NCBI GenBank assembly: GCA_030528125.1
Contig: JAUMZM010000009.1
Location: 1 to 42,916 of the forward strand
Origin: Tissierellia bacterium
Lineage (GTDB): Bacteria; Bacillota; Clostridia; Tissierellales; Peptoniphilaceae
Length of the DNA stretch: 42,916 bases
Direction: 5' to 3'
Shown here: piece by piece, positions 17,486 through 26,486 of the stretch
Position numbering within the stretch: the stretch's first letter is position 1
Layout: every line of letters begins with the position of its first letter
The notes under the pieces: generated by a model
The model's input: the letters and a program-made list of their open reading frames with translations, nothing else
The model's database searches: none
Told to the model about the DNA's origin: nothing
Translations under genes and position numbers: made by a program

Positions 17486-18800
17486 TTGTAAGATCTCTAA
17501 ATGTTGTTATTCTCTTATCAAAAAATAACTTTATCATTCCTGTAGGGCCATTTCTGTGTTTTGCAATAATGACTTGAGCTCTATCAGGGTCTTTTTGTTC
17601 ATCATAGTAATCTTCTCTATATAATAACATTACAACATCTGCATCTTGTTCTATCGCTCCTGATTCTCTCAAATCAGATAATATCGGCTTATGATCGCTT
17701 CTTTTATCTGCTTCTCTTGAAAGCTGAGCTAAAGATAATACAGGACAATCTAACTCTTTTGATAAAGCTTTTAGTCCTCTAGATATTGTGGCTATTTCTT
17801 GCTGTCTGTTTTCTGTTCTATTTTCTACTGTCATAAGCTGAAGATAATCTATAACTATAAGATCTAATCCATGCTCAGCCTTCATTCTCTTAGCTTTGCT
17901 TCTAAGCTCAGATAGTGAGATTCCTGCAGTTTCATCTACGAATAAATCCTTGCTTCGTATCTCTTTTGCAGCATCTATTATATAGCTCCAATTACTATCT
18001 TCTATATTTCCTGTTATTACATTTTTTAAGTCAACCATAGATACCATAGCTAGTAGTCTTTGTGTAAGTTGGTATCTACTCATTTCTAAAGAAAAAAACG
18101 CAACTCTTTTTCCAATTTGTGCAGCATTCCATGCAATACTAAGACCCAATGCAGTCTTTCCCATAGCAGGTCTTGCCGCTAATAGTATAAGCTCTGATGA
18201 TTGTAATCCTGAAAGAGCTTTATCTATTGTTCCTATACCTGTTGAAACTCCAGTAATTCTCCCTTGATTATTAGCAAGTTCATTAAGCTTTGTCAATGTT
18301 TCTTGCATAACATCTGCTACTCTTACAAGTCCTTTGTTATTGGATTGCTGAGTTATTTCAAAAATCTCATTTTCTGCATTTTCAACTATCTTTGATATGT
18401 CTTCTTTTTGAAGATATGATTTTTCCATTATATCTTCACTCGCAGAAATAAGTTGTCTTAAAAGAGATTTTTCTTTTATAGTCTTTGCATATTGATCTAC
18501 ATTTGTAGTATAAAAGGAGGAAAGACTTATCTCTGTTAGATATTCCATTCCTCCTATTTCATCCAAGATATTCTTATCAGATAATTTAACTTGCAATGTA
18601 TTGATGTCAATTTTTATATCTTTTCTATACATTTCAAGACAAACATCATAAATTATCTTATTTCTTCCATCATAAAAATCTCTTGGTTTTACTATATTAA
18701 TTATCTGATCTAATACATCATTCTTCTTTAGAACTGACCCAATTACAGCCATCTCAGATTCTATCGATTGAGGTGGTTTTTTATAATCAGATTCAACCAT
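17466..18800 (-). CDS. dnaB: Replicative DNA helicase DnaB
   Basis: Hexameric helicase that unwinds DNA at the replication fork (DnaC in Bacillus nomenclature). The N-terminal DnaB domain is recognisable (PPQSIESEMAVIGSVL, about residues 8-22). The RecA-like domain contains Walker A AARPAMGKTALGLSIA, Walker B LIVIDYLQLM, SLAQLSREADKRSDHKP and the C-terminal AKHRNGPTGMIKLFFD motif. The length of 444 residues is standard. It follows rplI with a 1-bp overlap, the classical rplI-dnaB order, and no intein is present. Confidence 0.97.
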   Translation of the reverse strand: MVESDYKKPPQSIESEMAVIGSVLKKNDVLDQIINIVKPRDFYDGRNKIIYDVCLEMYRKDIKIDINTLQVKLSDKNILDEIGGMEYLTEISLSSFYTTNVDQYAKTIKEKSLLRQLISASEDIMEKSYLQKEDISKIVENAENEIFEITQQSNNKGLVRVADVMQETLTKLNELANNQGRITGVSTGIGTIDKALSGLQSSELILLAARPAMGKTALGLSIAWNAAQIGKRVAFFSLEMSRYQLTQRLLAMVSMVDLKNVITGNIEDSNWSYIIDAAKEIRSKDLFVDETAGISLSELRSKAKRMKAEHGLDLIVIDYLQLMTVENRTENRQQEIATISRGLKALSKELDCPVLSLAQLSREADKRSDHKPILSDLRESGAIEQDADVVMLLYREDYYDEQKDPDRAQVIIAKHRNGPTGMIKLFFDKRITTFRDLTNEEEQQ

Positions 18801-19246
18801 TATTTTGCCTCTACAATAACCTTAAGTCTAGCATTTATCTCAGGATAAACTTTAACTTCTACTACTTGTTCTCCAACTTCTTTAATATTATCTGAGACTA
18901 TTATTTTCTTCTTATCAACATCTATATTATGCTCATCTTTTAGTGCTTGTTGGATATTTTTATTTGTAATTGAACCAAATAATTTTCCATCTTCTCCTGA
19001 TTTAGCTTTTACTTTTAATGTTATATTTTCAAGCTTATCCTTTAATTCAATGGCACTTTTTCTATCTTCTTTTTCTTTGGCTCTTTTTTCTTTTTGGTCT
19101 TTTTCCCATATCTCTACATTCGCTTTATTAGCTTCGATTGCAAGATTATGAGGTTCTAGATAATTTCTGAAGTATCCTTGTTTTACTTCTACCATTTCAC
19201 CTTTTTTTCCGATTTTATTTACATCTTTAATTAGTATTGCTTTCAT
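18800..19246 (-). CDS. rplI: 50S ribosomal protein L9
   Basis: Binds 23S rRNA at the base of the L1 stalk. The N-terminal domain has the family motif KKGEMVEVKQGYFRNYLEP with L-P-x-x-A-like continuation HNLAIEA, then a long Lys/Glu central helix (about 50-80), and the C-terminal domain GKLFGSITNKNIQQAL. The length of 148 residues is normal. The ATG lies inside the 3' end of gdpP (20-bp overlap), with AGGAGG 9 nt upstream contributed by the gdpP coding sequence. Confidence 0.97.
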   Translation of the reverse strand: MKAILIKDVNKIGKKGEMVEVKQGYFRNYLEPHNLAIEANKANVEIWEKDQKEKRAKEKEDRKSAIELKDKLENITLKVKAKSGEDGKLFGSITNKNIQQALKDEHNIDVDKKKIIVSDNIKEVGEQVVEVKVYPEINARLKVIVEAK

Positions 19247-21233
19247 CTTTCATTTCCTCCTCATAATATTCTTTTATAGCCTTTTTCAAAATTTCTTCTG
19301 CTTCTTCCATATCCATACTAAGTTGAGTTGCGGCAGCTGTTAGATGCCCACCTCCACCAATTCTTTCTAGTATAAGTTGAACAGATACTTCTCCTAAAGA
19401 TCTTCCTGATATATGGACCTTATTTGATGAAAGTGTAAGTACAAATGATGCCTTTATTCCTTCAATATTTAAAAGATCATCTGCAGCTTGGCTTGCTATC
19501 AAACTTGATCCTTCTATATCTCTGTTAAATCTTCCTATGGCTACATCATCCATAAACATTTTTGAATTCGTTATTACTTCTGATTTGTATTTTACTACTT
19601 CAAAATCATCTTTAAATAGTCTTTTTATTGTTATTGAATTTGCTCCCCATCTTTTTAATAAAGATGCTGCTTCAAATGTTCTAACTCCTGTTTGATAATA
19701 GAAGTTTTTGGTATCTACTGTTATTCCTGCAAGAAGTCCTTCTGCTATAGTAGGTCTTGCTTCAAAATCATCTCCAAAATAATTTAGAATTTCTGTTACA
19801 AGTTCTGAAGCACTTGATGCATAAGGCTCTATATATGAGATTATAGCTTCTCTTATATAATCTTCTCCTCTTCTATGATGATCTATTATTACTACCTGTT
19901 CTGTCTTTGATAGAAGAGATGGTCCTTGTGTAGAATTTCTTCTGTGATTATCAACAACTATTACTAAAGACGTTGGCTTTATTATATTTAGACATTCTTC
20001 TTCGGTCTTTATATTATTGGATAATTCTTCTAAATTTTCAATTGATTCATTATAGATATTTTTTATAGCAGGAGTAACCTCATCTAATACTATATAAGCT
20101 CTCTTGTTCCTACTTAAAACTCCTTCATAGATTCCAAGAGATGATCCAAATGAATCCATATCTGGATTTTGGTGTCCCATTATAAATACTTCTGAAGAGC
20201 TATCTATTATTTTTCTTAGTGCATGAGATATTACTCTAGATTTTACTTTGCTTGTCTTTTCTATTGCTTTGGTCTTTCCACCAAAATACTCAAGATTTTC
20301 GTCTAGTTTAACTACAGCTTGGTCTCCCCCTCTACTTAAAGCAATATCTATCGCCATAACAGAATTGCTATATATTTCGAAAGGATTATCTCCAGTAGTT
20401 CCAACACCTATTGATAAAGTAGGCCTAATAGATTGCTTAGTATCTATATCTCTTATCTTATCTAGGATTTCAAACTTATTATCATGAATATTTTCGAAAC
20501 TTTGTCTTTCGATAATTGCTATATATTTATCGTTTTCGTATTTTCTAAGCATTCCATCTAATGATGCGATCTCATCATTTAAGACTTTATCAATTTCTGC
20601 AAGTACAATAGGTCTATCTCCTTCAGAAATAGCAGCTCTTAAATCCTGATAATTGTCTACATATATAGTCATTACAATTAATGATCTATTTCTAAAAATC
20701 TTTTTTATATTTTCATCATGAGTATTATCTATTCCATATAAAAAAGTAAGTTTTTTATTATCAGCTTGAACTACATTATTATAATAAAATTCAAAGAATT
20801 TCCCATTATACTCTATAAATTTCTTCTCCTCTTGATTTTCATCATCAAATTTTTCGTTTTTAAAGCCTGGAATGATTTTTTTGATATTCATTCCAACTAA
20901 CTTTTCATTTTCAAATATATTTTTAAATTCTGTGTTATACCATTTTATCTCTGTTTGATTTTCCAAAACAACTATTGGAAATGGCATTTCAAAAATAACA
21001 TCCTTAGTAATCGTATCAAAGTCTTCTTCTAATTCCTCAACATAATTTTGAAATCTATTTTCTAATTTCCCTTCAATTTTAGAAAGAAAATAATACAATA
21101 ATAATGATAGAACTATTGCTACAATTCCAAGATATATATTTCTATAAAAGGCGAGTACACACAAAAAAACCGGCAAAATCATTATTGCAACTATTTCGCT
21201 TTTTTTGATAAACTCTTTATTTTCATCTTGCAT
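19227..21233 (-). CDS. gdpP: Cyclic-di-AMP phosphodiesterase GdpP
   Basis: Membrane enzyme that hydrolyses c-di-AMP and so tunes potassium and osmotic balance and cell-wall stress responses. Two N-terminal membrane helices (about 12-52) are followed by a PAS-like domain (about 75-170). Next comes a degenerate GGDEF domain (SRGGDQAVVKL in place of GGDEF), then DHH (GHQNPDMDSFGSSLG, VIIDHHRRGEDYI) and DHHA1 (GGGGHLTAAATQ) domains. The length of 668 residues is typical. AAGGAG lies 6 nt before the ATG. It is the first gene of the gdpP-rplI-dnaB-GNAT-dnaD-dnaI-nnrE operon, the common Firmicutes order for its first three genes. Confidence 0.95.
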   Translation of the reverse strand: MQDENKEFIKKSEIVAIMILPVFLCVLAFYRNIYLGIVAIVLSLLLYYFLSKIEGKLENRFQNYVEELEEDFDTITKDVIFEMPFPIVVLENQTEIKWYNTEFKNIFENEKLVGMNIKKIIPGFKNEKFDDENQEEKKFIEYNGKFFEFYYNNVVQADNKKLTFLYGIDNTHDENIKKIFRNRSLIVMTIYVDNYQDLRAAISEGDRPIVLAEIDKVLNDEIASLDGMLRKYENDKYIAIIERQSFENIHDNKFEILDKIRDIDTKQSIRPTLSIGVGTTGDNPFEIYSNSVMAIDIALSRGGDQAVVKLDENLEYFGGKTKAIEKTSKVKSRVISHALRKIIDSSSEVFIMGHQNPDMDSFGSSLGIYEGVLSRNKRAYIVLDEVTPAIKNIYNESIENLEELSNNIKTEEECLNIIKPTSLVIVVDNHRRNSTQGPSLLSKTEQVVIIDHHRRGEDYIREAIISYIEPYASSASELVTEILNYFGDDFEARPTIAEGLLAGITVDTKNFYYQTGVRTFEAASLLKRWGANSITIKRLFKDDFEVVKYKSEVITNSKMFMDDVAIGRFNRDIEGSSLIASQAADDLLNIEGIKASFVLTLSSNKVHISGRSLGEVSVQLILERIGGGGHLTAAATQLSMDMEEAEEILKKAIKEYYEEEMKDESNTN

Positions 21234-21370
21234 AATATCTCCTTGTAGATTTATAAAGCAACTAGAACAAAAGATATTATCCTTTGCTTTTAATTGATAA
21301 ACTTAAATCTTATCGATAGTTTCTTACAATATCATAACATAAAATCTACAAGTTATAAACAAAAAATAAA

Positions 21371-21703
21371 TCAAAAATCTTTAAAGATTTCATGAAATTC
21401 TTTTTCAGCATATTCTTTTACTCTTCTATCAAATATTTCATAAAGCTCAATTAATCTTTTGCCATCCTCTGTTATTGTGCTTTCTCCACCATAACTTCCA
21501 CCACTTTTCCTATAAACTACACTAAATCCTATTTCTTTTTCTATAAGATTAATCATCTTCCAAGCTTTTGAATAGCTAAGTTCCATTTTTTTCGCAGCTT
21601 TTTTTACAGATCTGGTTTTTTCTATATTTTTCAAAAGTTCCAATGGTCCAGGTCCCATGAATCTTTTTTCACCTTTAAGGGCTATTTTTAAATAAGGTTT
21701 CAT
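21371..21703 (-). CDS. ModE-like winged-helix DNA-binding protein
   Basis: The 110-residue protein is a single winged-helix domain of the LysR/ModE N-terminal type: GPGPLELLKNIEKTRSVKKAAKKM, then the recognition region ELSYSKAWKMINLIEKEIG. It lacks the TOBE molybdate-binding domains of full ModE, so it cannot sense molybdate that way. It is the last gene of the Mo-cofactor operon; its ATG overlaps the mog stop (TAATG). It may regulate molybdenum or hydroxylase genes (inference from context). A short palindrome AAATCTTTAAAGATTT over its last codons (21375-21390), followed by T-rich sequence, may be a weak terminator. Confidence 0.8.
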   Translation of the reverse strand: MKPYLKIALKGEKRFMGPGPLELLKNIEKTRSVKKAAKKMELSYSKAWKMINLIEKEIGFSVVYRKSGGSYGGESTITEDGKRLIELYEIFDRRVKEYAEKEFHEIFKDF

Positions 21704-22185
21704 TAGCTATGCATCTGACCTTTTTTGGTATTAATCATCTTTACAGCATGTTCTAAGGCAGGCTTTATAACTTCTAAGTTCTCTTTAGCTGCTTTTGGAC
21801 TTCCTGGAAGATTTATAATTAAACTTTTATTTACTATTCCACATATAGCTCTTGATAACATTGCAAATGGGGTAATCTTTAAAGAGCTTGTCATCATTGC
21901 AATTTCTATTCCAAAAGCTCTTTTTTCTATAACTTCAAGTGTTGCTTCTGGAGTTACATCTCTTTTTGAAAATCCAGTCCCTCCAGTAGTTATAATTATG
22001 TCATAATTTTCATTTGAATATTTTAATAACTTTTCTTTTATTATATTTTTTTCATCTGGAATTATATCTATATCGCCAACTTCAAATTCATCTTCTAAAA
22101 AGTCTTTTGTAACTTTCCCAGATAAATCTTCTCTTTTGTTTTCAAATGAAGAATCCGATACAGTGATTACTTTTACTTTTTTCAT
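21703..22185 (-). CDS. MogA/MoaB family molybdopterin adenylyltransferase
   Basis: Activates molybdopterin by adenylylation before molybdenum insertion. It has the MoCF domain with TTGGTGFSKRDVTPEAT (the GGTG substrate-binding motif), VIEKRAFGIEIAMM and NLPGSPKAAKENLEV. I chose the ATG at 22185, which gives the family start MKKVKVITVSDSS. An ATG at 22203 inside moaA is an alternative. It follows moaA by 1 bp. MogA and MoaB are hard to separate by sequence, so no symbol is given. Confidence 0.88.
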   Translation of the reverse strand: MKKVKVITVSDSSFENKREDLSGKVTKDFLEDEFEVGDIDIIPDEKNIIKEKLLKYSNENYDIIITTGGTGFSKRDVTPEATLEVIEKRAFGIEIAMMTSSLKITPFAMLSRAICGIVNKSLIINLPGSPKAAKENLEVIKPALEHAVKMINTKKGQMHS

Positions 22186-22186
22186 A

Positions 22187-23167
22187 TTAACCGCCAATCT
22201 CATTCATTGTGTTGGTATTTTCATCAATTATATTATCTAAGTCTTTAAAACTATTTTCTTTGGGCTTAATCATTAGAGCTTTTTTTATTTTTTCTAAGAA
22301 CTCTTCTTCTGTAATATCGCCTTTTGCAAAGTCTTTTAGATTAATACCTACATCATATTGAAGGCATAACTTTAATTTACCAGTTGATGTAAGTCTTACT
22401 CTATTACAATCTTTGCAGAACTTATGATCAATAGCATCGATAAATCCGATTTTCCCTTTAAAGTTATCAAATGTTATATAATCTGCAGGGCCATTTCCAA
22501 TTTTTTTATCATATATGCTATATTTACCAAACTCTTTTTCTAATTTAGAAAGTATATAGTCTCTTTTTACAGATTCAAATTTCTTTGCATTTCCTATTGG
22601 CATAAGTTCTATAAATCTAACTGCTATATCATTATCTTTCGCAAGTTTTGCCAAATCTATTATTTCGTCTTCATTAAAATCTTTTATTATTACTGAATTT
22701 ATCTTTAGATTTTTATATCCTTTATCTATTAAATCTTGTATTGATTTTTTTACCTTATCTAAATTGCCTCCAGTAAGTTTCTTAAATTTCTCTTTATTTA
22801 AAGTATCAAGTGATATATTTATTCCATCTATCCCATTTTCTATAAATCCATCAATATATTGATCTAACAATATCCCATTTGTAGTTATGGTAACTTCATT
22901 AATTCCATCGATTTTTTTTAGTGAATTTATAAATTCATAGCTATCTTTTCTAACAAGAGGTTCTCCTCCTGTGATTTTTATTTTTGTAATTCCAATCTTT
23001 GCAAATGCCTTTATTATTTTTGTGATTTCTTCATAAGTTAATATATCATTATGAGATAATTTTTTACATACACCATCTGGCATACAATACTTGCAATTAA
23101 GATTACATCTATCAGTAATTGATACTCTTAAATAGTCTATGTTTCTTCCGTATCTATCGATTGCCAT
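22187..23167 (-). CDS. moaA: GTP 3',8-cyclase MoaA
   Basis: Radical SAM enzyme for the first step of molybdenum-cofactor synthesis (GTP to 3',8-cyclo-GTP). The N-terminal cluster motif is CNLNCKYCMP (Cys21, 25, 28). The C-terminal GTP-binding cluster is FCKDCNRVRLTSTGKLKLCL (CxxC...C). The chain ends in Gly-Gly, which is needed for activity in this family. The length of 326 residues is normal. MoaC, MoaD and MoaE are not in the window. The start overlaps the upstream MPT-binding gene by 1 bp. Confidence 0.95.
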   Translation of the reverse strand: MAIDRYGRNIDYLRVSITDRCNLNCKYCMPDGVCKKLSHNDILTYEEITKIIKAFAKIGITKIKITGGEPLVRKDSYEFINSLKKIDGINEVTITTNGILLDQYIDGFIENGIDGINISLDTLNKEKFKKLTGGNLDKVKKSIQDLIDKGYKNLKINSVIIKDFNEDEIIDLAKLAKDNDIAVRFIELMPIGNAKKFESVKRDYILSKLEKEFGKYSIYDKKIGNGPADYITFDNFKGKIGFIDAIDHKFCKDCNRVRLTSTGKLKLCLQYDVGINLKDFAKGDITEEEFLEKIKKALMIKPKENSFKDLDNIIDENTNTMNEIGG

Positions 23168-24141
23168 TATAACAAACCACCTTCTCCAAGTCTTACTATA
23201 TAGTCTTTTGTTGGTTTTTCTCCTGCTGCTATAAGTGGATATACTAAATCAAACACTGTCTTTTTGCTATACATAACACATCCTGGAAGTCCTATTATAG
23301 GTATGTCATTTTTGTAAGCTAACATAAACATAGCTCCTGGAAGAACTGGTGCACCATAAGTTATGACTTTGCTTGATGATTTTCTTATTGCAAGAGGTGT
23401 ATTATCATCTGGATCAACACTCATTCCTCCTGTGCAAAATACAACGTCTGCTCCATTTTCTATTGCTTTATCAATATTTTCTTTTATTATATCTACATTA
23501 TCTCCAGGATATATTACATCTGTAATTTCTGTGTTGAATTTTTTGACTTTTTCCTTTAGAACAGGTGAAAAATTATCTTTTATTCTTCCTTTTAATATCT
23601 CTTCTCCTGTTGCAATCATTGTAGCTTTTAATTTTCTAAATGGAATAACTTTAGCTACCTTTTTATCTTTTGCGATATCTTTACATTTTTCCATCAATTC
23701 TTTTTTTACTACAAGTGGAATAACTCTTGTTGAAAGAATTGGAGAGTATTTTTCGATAGCTATATTATTATTTTTCGTTGCCATCATTACCATATCAACT
23801 GAATTTAATTTGTATAATAAATCAGTATCTATCTTTAATAATCCATCTATTTGTGATGTAAGAGTAATCTTTCCCTCACTTACTACATTATTATAGTTAG
23901 TATTTTCACCTTTTGCTATTTCTATTAAAATCCTTGCAGCATCATTTTCATGAACCATACTATCATCATTTTCCCACACATATAAATGCTCTTTTCCCAT
24001 TGACAATAATACGTCTATATCTTCTTTTTTAACTATGTGGCCTTTTTTAAATCTAGCTCCTTTATATTCGTCTTTTATTATTTGAGTTAAATCATGGCAT
24101 AAAACCATTCCTACAGAATCTTCAGTTCTTACTTTTTTCAT
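23167..24141 (-). CDS. Molybdopterin-binding (MoCF-domain) protein of the SDMH cluster
   Basis: The 324-residue protein has an N-terminal region of unknown fold (about 1-160) and a C-terminal MoCF/MoeA-like domain. The latter is seen in KATMIATGEEILKGRI, VFCTGGMSVDPDDNTPLAI and APVLPGAMFMLAY, followed by IIGLPGCVMY. Families of this kind are found with selenium-dependent molybdenum hydroxylase genes and may insert or tailor the cofactor. It is shorter than true MoeA (about 400 residues) and lacks its full domain set. It overlaps yqeB by 20 bp, and moaA follows by a 1-bp overlap. Confidence 0.75.
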   Translation of the reverse strand: MKKVRTEDSVGMVLCHDLTQIIKDEYKGARFKKGHIVKKEDIDVLLSMGKEHLYVWENDDSMVHENDAARILIEIAKGENTNYNNVVSEGKITLTSQIDGLLKIDTDLLYKLNSVDMVMMATKNNNIAIEKYSPILSTRVIPLVVKKELMEKCKDIAKDKKVAKVIPFRKLKATMIATGEEILKGRIKDNFSPVLKEKVKKFNTEITDVIYPGDNVDIIKENIDKAIENGADVVFCTGGMSVDPDDNTPLAIRKSSSKVITYGAPVLPGAMFMLAYKNDIPIIGLPGCVMYSKKTVFDLVYPLIAAGEKPTKDYIVRLGEGGLL

Positions 24142-24928
24142 TTCTTTCTCCTATTAATATAGCTTCCAAGGTTCCTCCCCCTATGGCTCTTGCCTTATCG
24201 GAAATTGTATATAGATTTCTTCTATCTCTTCTTGGATCTACATCTCCTATTTTCATATTTAATCTAACTAAGCTATTATCTCTTATAAGCCCTCTTAGCA
24301 TTCCTTTTAGTTTGCTTTTTACAGGCTTATCATTTACATAAGCTATTATTTGTCCCTCTTCTACAAAATCTCCAAGTTTTAATACATTTCTTATTCTGCC
24401 TTTATCTGGAGAATACAATACTCTTTGAGTTGTATAACCTTCTATATTTCCAGGATTTCCTGTGTTTTTTTCAGCTTCTCCATTAAATATTAGCCTTGAA
24501 AGATTATGTCCTCTATTTGTCTCAATAACTATATCACAATCTATTCCTGCACTAAATCCAGGTCCTAGAGCAATTACTGTAGGTGCCATATCAATTGTCG
24601 TACCAATGTTTCTTTTGGCTATTATTGCATCTACAAGAGCAATAGGTTTTATTTCATCTAGTATCTTAGCTTTTTCATCAACTAATACGGCAACTTTATC
24701 ATCTTCAAATGCCTTATAGATTTCTTGTTTATTTTTCACAAGAACTGCACTTATATCTTCTACATTTGAATAACCCTCATAGACTGCCTCACATATTGAT
24801 ACAGTTCTTCTTACAGCTGTAGGATTCTTACTTTCTAGTACCAAAACATTAAATCCTGATCTTTTTACTTTTTGTATACTTCCTGTGGCCACATCTCCGC
24901 CACCTCTAAAAACTACAATATTTCTCAT
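24122..24928 (-). CDS. yqeB: YqeB / EF2563-family selenium-dependent molybdenum hydroxylase system protein
   Basis: The 268-residue protein begins with a nucleotide-binding-like motif (IVVFRGGGDVATGSIQKVKRSGF), has DAIIAKRNIGTTIDMAPTVIALGPGFSAG in the middle, and ends with GGGTLEAIL. This pattern is that of the EF2563/YqeB family, known as a marker of SDMH maturation, where selenium is added to the Mo site as a labile cofactor. The biochemical step is not established. The gene overlaps both neighbours (23 bp with the mocA-like gene, 20 bp with the MPT-binding gene). Confidence 0.85.
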   Translation of the reverse strand: MRNIVVFRGGGDVATGSIQKVKRSGFNVLVLESKNPTAVRRTVSICEAVYEGYSNVEDISAVLVKNKQEIYKAFEDDKVAVLVDEKAKILDEIKPIALVDAIIAKRNIGTTIDMAPTVIALGPGFSAGIDCDIVIETNRGHNLSRLIFNGEAEKNTGNPGNIEGYTTQRVLYSPDKGRIRNVLKLGDFVEEGQIIAYVNDKPVKSKLKGMLRGLIRDNSLVRLNMKIGDVDPRRDRRNLYTISDKARAIGGGTLEAILIGERNEKSKN

Positions 24929-25469
24929 AATTTTCCTTTGTGTCTATATCAACAAATTCTTTTTCGTTATAAAATCTTACTTTTAAAACATCTTTATAAT
25001 CAATGACACTTTTTCCCCCATTATCACCCTTAAGATTTTTTAGCTTATAGTTATAAGATTTTGTAAATATGACAGGATTTTTCGTCCTATCATTAATTAC
25101 TGGCATAACTATTTTTGTATTATTAAAATTATCAATCAATCTTATGACACTATTTCTTGTAAGAAATGGCATATCACTTACAAAAAACATGTGTGGTTTC
25201 TCAATACAACACGATGCTCCAAGAATAATAGACTCACTTTGTCCATTAAGGGCATTTGGATTTTCTATAATAGAAAATCCAAGTCTATCTGCATATTCTT
25301 TTATATAGTTGTTATTTGTAACTATGATTTTTTTATAAAAATCAATGCTATCTACAAGATCAACAGTGTATTTATAGATTTCTTTTCCATTATGTTTTAA
25401 TAATAATTTGTCTTTGCCCATTCTGCTAGAAAATCCTGAGGCCATAATAACTGCAACTATATCAATCAT
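24906..25469 (-). CDS. MobA/MocA-like nucleotidyltransferase
   Basis: The 187-residue NTP-transferase has the N-terminal nucleotide-binding motif VIMASGFSSRMGKDKLLL (family consensus LAAGxSxRMGxxK). A metal-binding Asp lies in FVSDMPFL and a conserved Asn in TKNPVIFTKS. MocA-type enzymes convert molybdopterin to the cytosine dinucleotide form, and MobA uses GTP. Given the YqeB/YqeC neighbours, a MocA-like role in preparing the hydroxylase cofactor is likely (inference). It overlaps yqeC by 8 bp. Confidence 0.8.
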   Translation of the reverse strand: MIDIVAVIMASGFSSRMGKDKLLLKHNGKEIYKYTVDLVDSIDFYKKIIVTNNNYIKEYADRLGFSIIENPNALNGQSESIILGASCCIEKPHMFFVSDMPFLTRNSVIRLIDNFNNTKIVMPVINDRTKNPVIFTKSYNYKLKNLKGDNGGKSVIDYKDVLKVRFYNEKEFVDIDTKENYEKYCSF

Positions 25470-26121
25470 TTATGTCTATATCCTTAATATCATAAACTAC
25501 TTTTAGACCTGTTAGACTACTTAGTTTTTTACAGATTTCATTTCTCTTGTAATCTTCGATAAGATCTGATTTACTCATATATAGTATTTTTCTGGTGGCA
25601 TTCTTAAACAATCCATCCTTATCATTAACTATATCGGCATATAAATTAACATCAAATTTATCCCTTTGTCCGTAATTATCTAAGAATATATCTTTATTAA
25701 ATATCAAATCCAAATCAAAATCCTTACCTATTAAGTCAATTGGCATAACTCCTATTGTAAGATAAGTATTAGAATATATAACAGGTTCAAAGCTTCTCCA
25801 TGCTTTTAGTGGAAGTTTCTTGCTACCATCTGCTTCTATTAAGATTAAATCAAAAAATCTTTGTAAATCATAGATCTCTTCTTCTTTTAAAGCAGTAAAT
25901 TTATTGTTTTTTATTTTATTTGTAATAGCATATATCCCACTTTCGCCAACATAGTGTCTTTTGAAATCATTTATACTTGTATATATTCTATCTGTAACAT
26001 CACTTGGTACTTCTATCATAGTACTTGTTGTAATAAGCACTCTTTTATAAGAATACATTTTTGCAAGTTTCTTCATTAAAGTAGTCTTTCCACCTGAGCC
26101 TGAAATTGAAATTATCTTCAT
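25462..26121 (-). CDS. yqeC: YqeC family selenium cofactor/SDMH maturation protein
   Basis: The 219-residue P-loop protein starts ISISGSGGKTTLMKKLAK (nucleotide-binding loop), followed by VLITTSTMIEVP and LILIEADGSKKLPLKAWRSFEPVI, all typical of YqeC proteins linked to selenium-dependent molybdenum hydroxylases. The reaction is unknown; it may use ATP to activate selenium or the cofactor. It is the first gene of a seven-gene minus-strand operon running to 21371. The ribosome binding site TAGGAG lies just upstream of the ATG. Confidence 0.82.
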   Translation of the reverse strand: MKIISISGSGGKTTLMKKLAKMYSYKRVLITTSTMIEVPSDVTDRIYTSINDFKRHYVGESGIYAITNKIKNNKFTALKEEEIYDLQRFFDLILIEADGSKKLPLKAWRSFEPVIYSNTYLTIGVMPIDLIGKDFDLDLIFNKDIFLDNYGQRDKFDVNLYADIVNDKDGLFKNATRKILYMSKSDLIEDYKRNEICKKLSSLTGLKVVYDIKDIDIND

Positions 26122-26486
26122 TAGTTACTCCTAACTTTATAAATATATAGAAATCTAATTATGCTTAATTTTAAAAAAATATTTTCCTTTTCGTGTCTAT
26201 TTGATAATATTTTATCATCAATGCAGTACTAATTCAAATATTTAAAACGTTTATCTTAATTATTCTAATATAATATCAAAGTTTATTAGATATTTTATGT
26301 AAGTATGATTTTTATTGTTATATTTTTATAATAATATTTATTGATATTTAGATACAAACTATAAATTTTTAATAATTTTAAGATTTTTTTATTAATTTTA
26401 AGCTAAAAAGTTAATTTTTTATTAAGAATGAGTAGAAATTTTGATAATCTTATGTTAAAATCAACTTATAAGTCATAGGAGGAAAA
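26122..26486. other. AT-rich divergent intergenic region
   Basis: 365 bp between the divergent yqeC operon and the purine permease gene. It is extremely AT-rich, with several long A/T runs that resemble UP elements. I looked for a purine riboswitch aptamer and for strong inverted repeats and saw neither. Promoters for both directions must lie here, but no -35/-10 pair stands out from the background. Confidence 0.4.

Noticed and set aside
26122-26486. Purine riboswitch upstream of the nucleobase permease
   Set aside because: The conserved purine-aptamer core sequences and a following terminator hairpin are not present in this AT-rich stretch.
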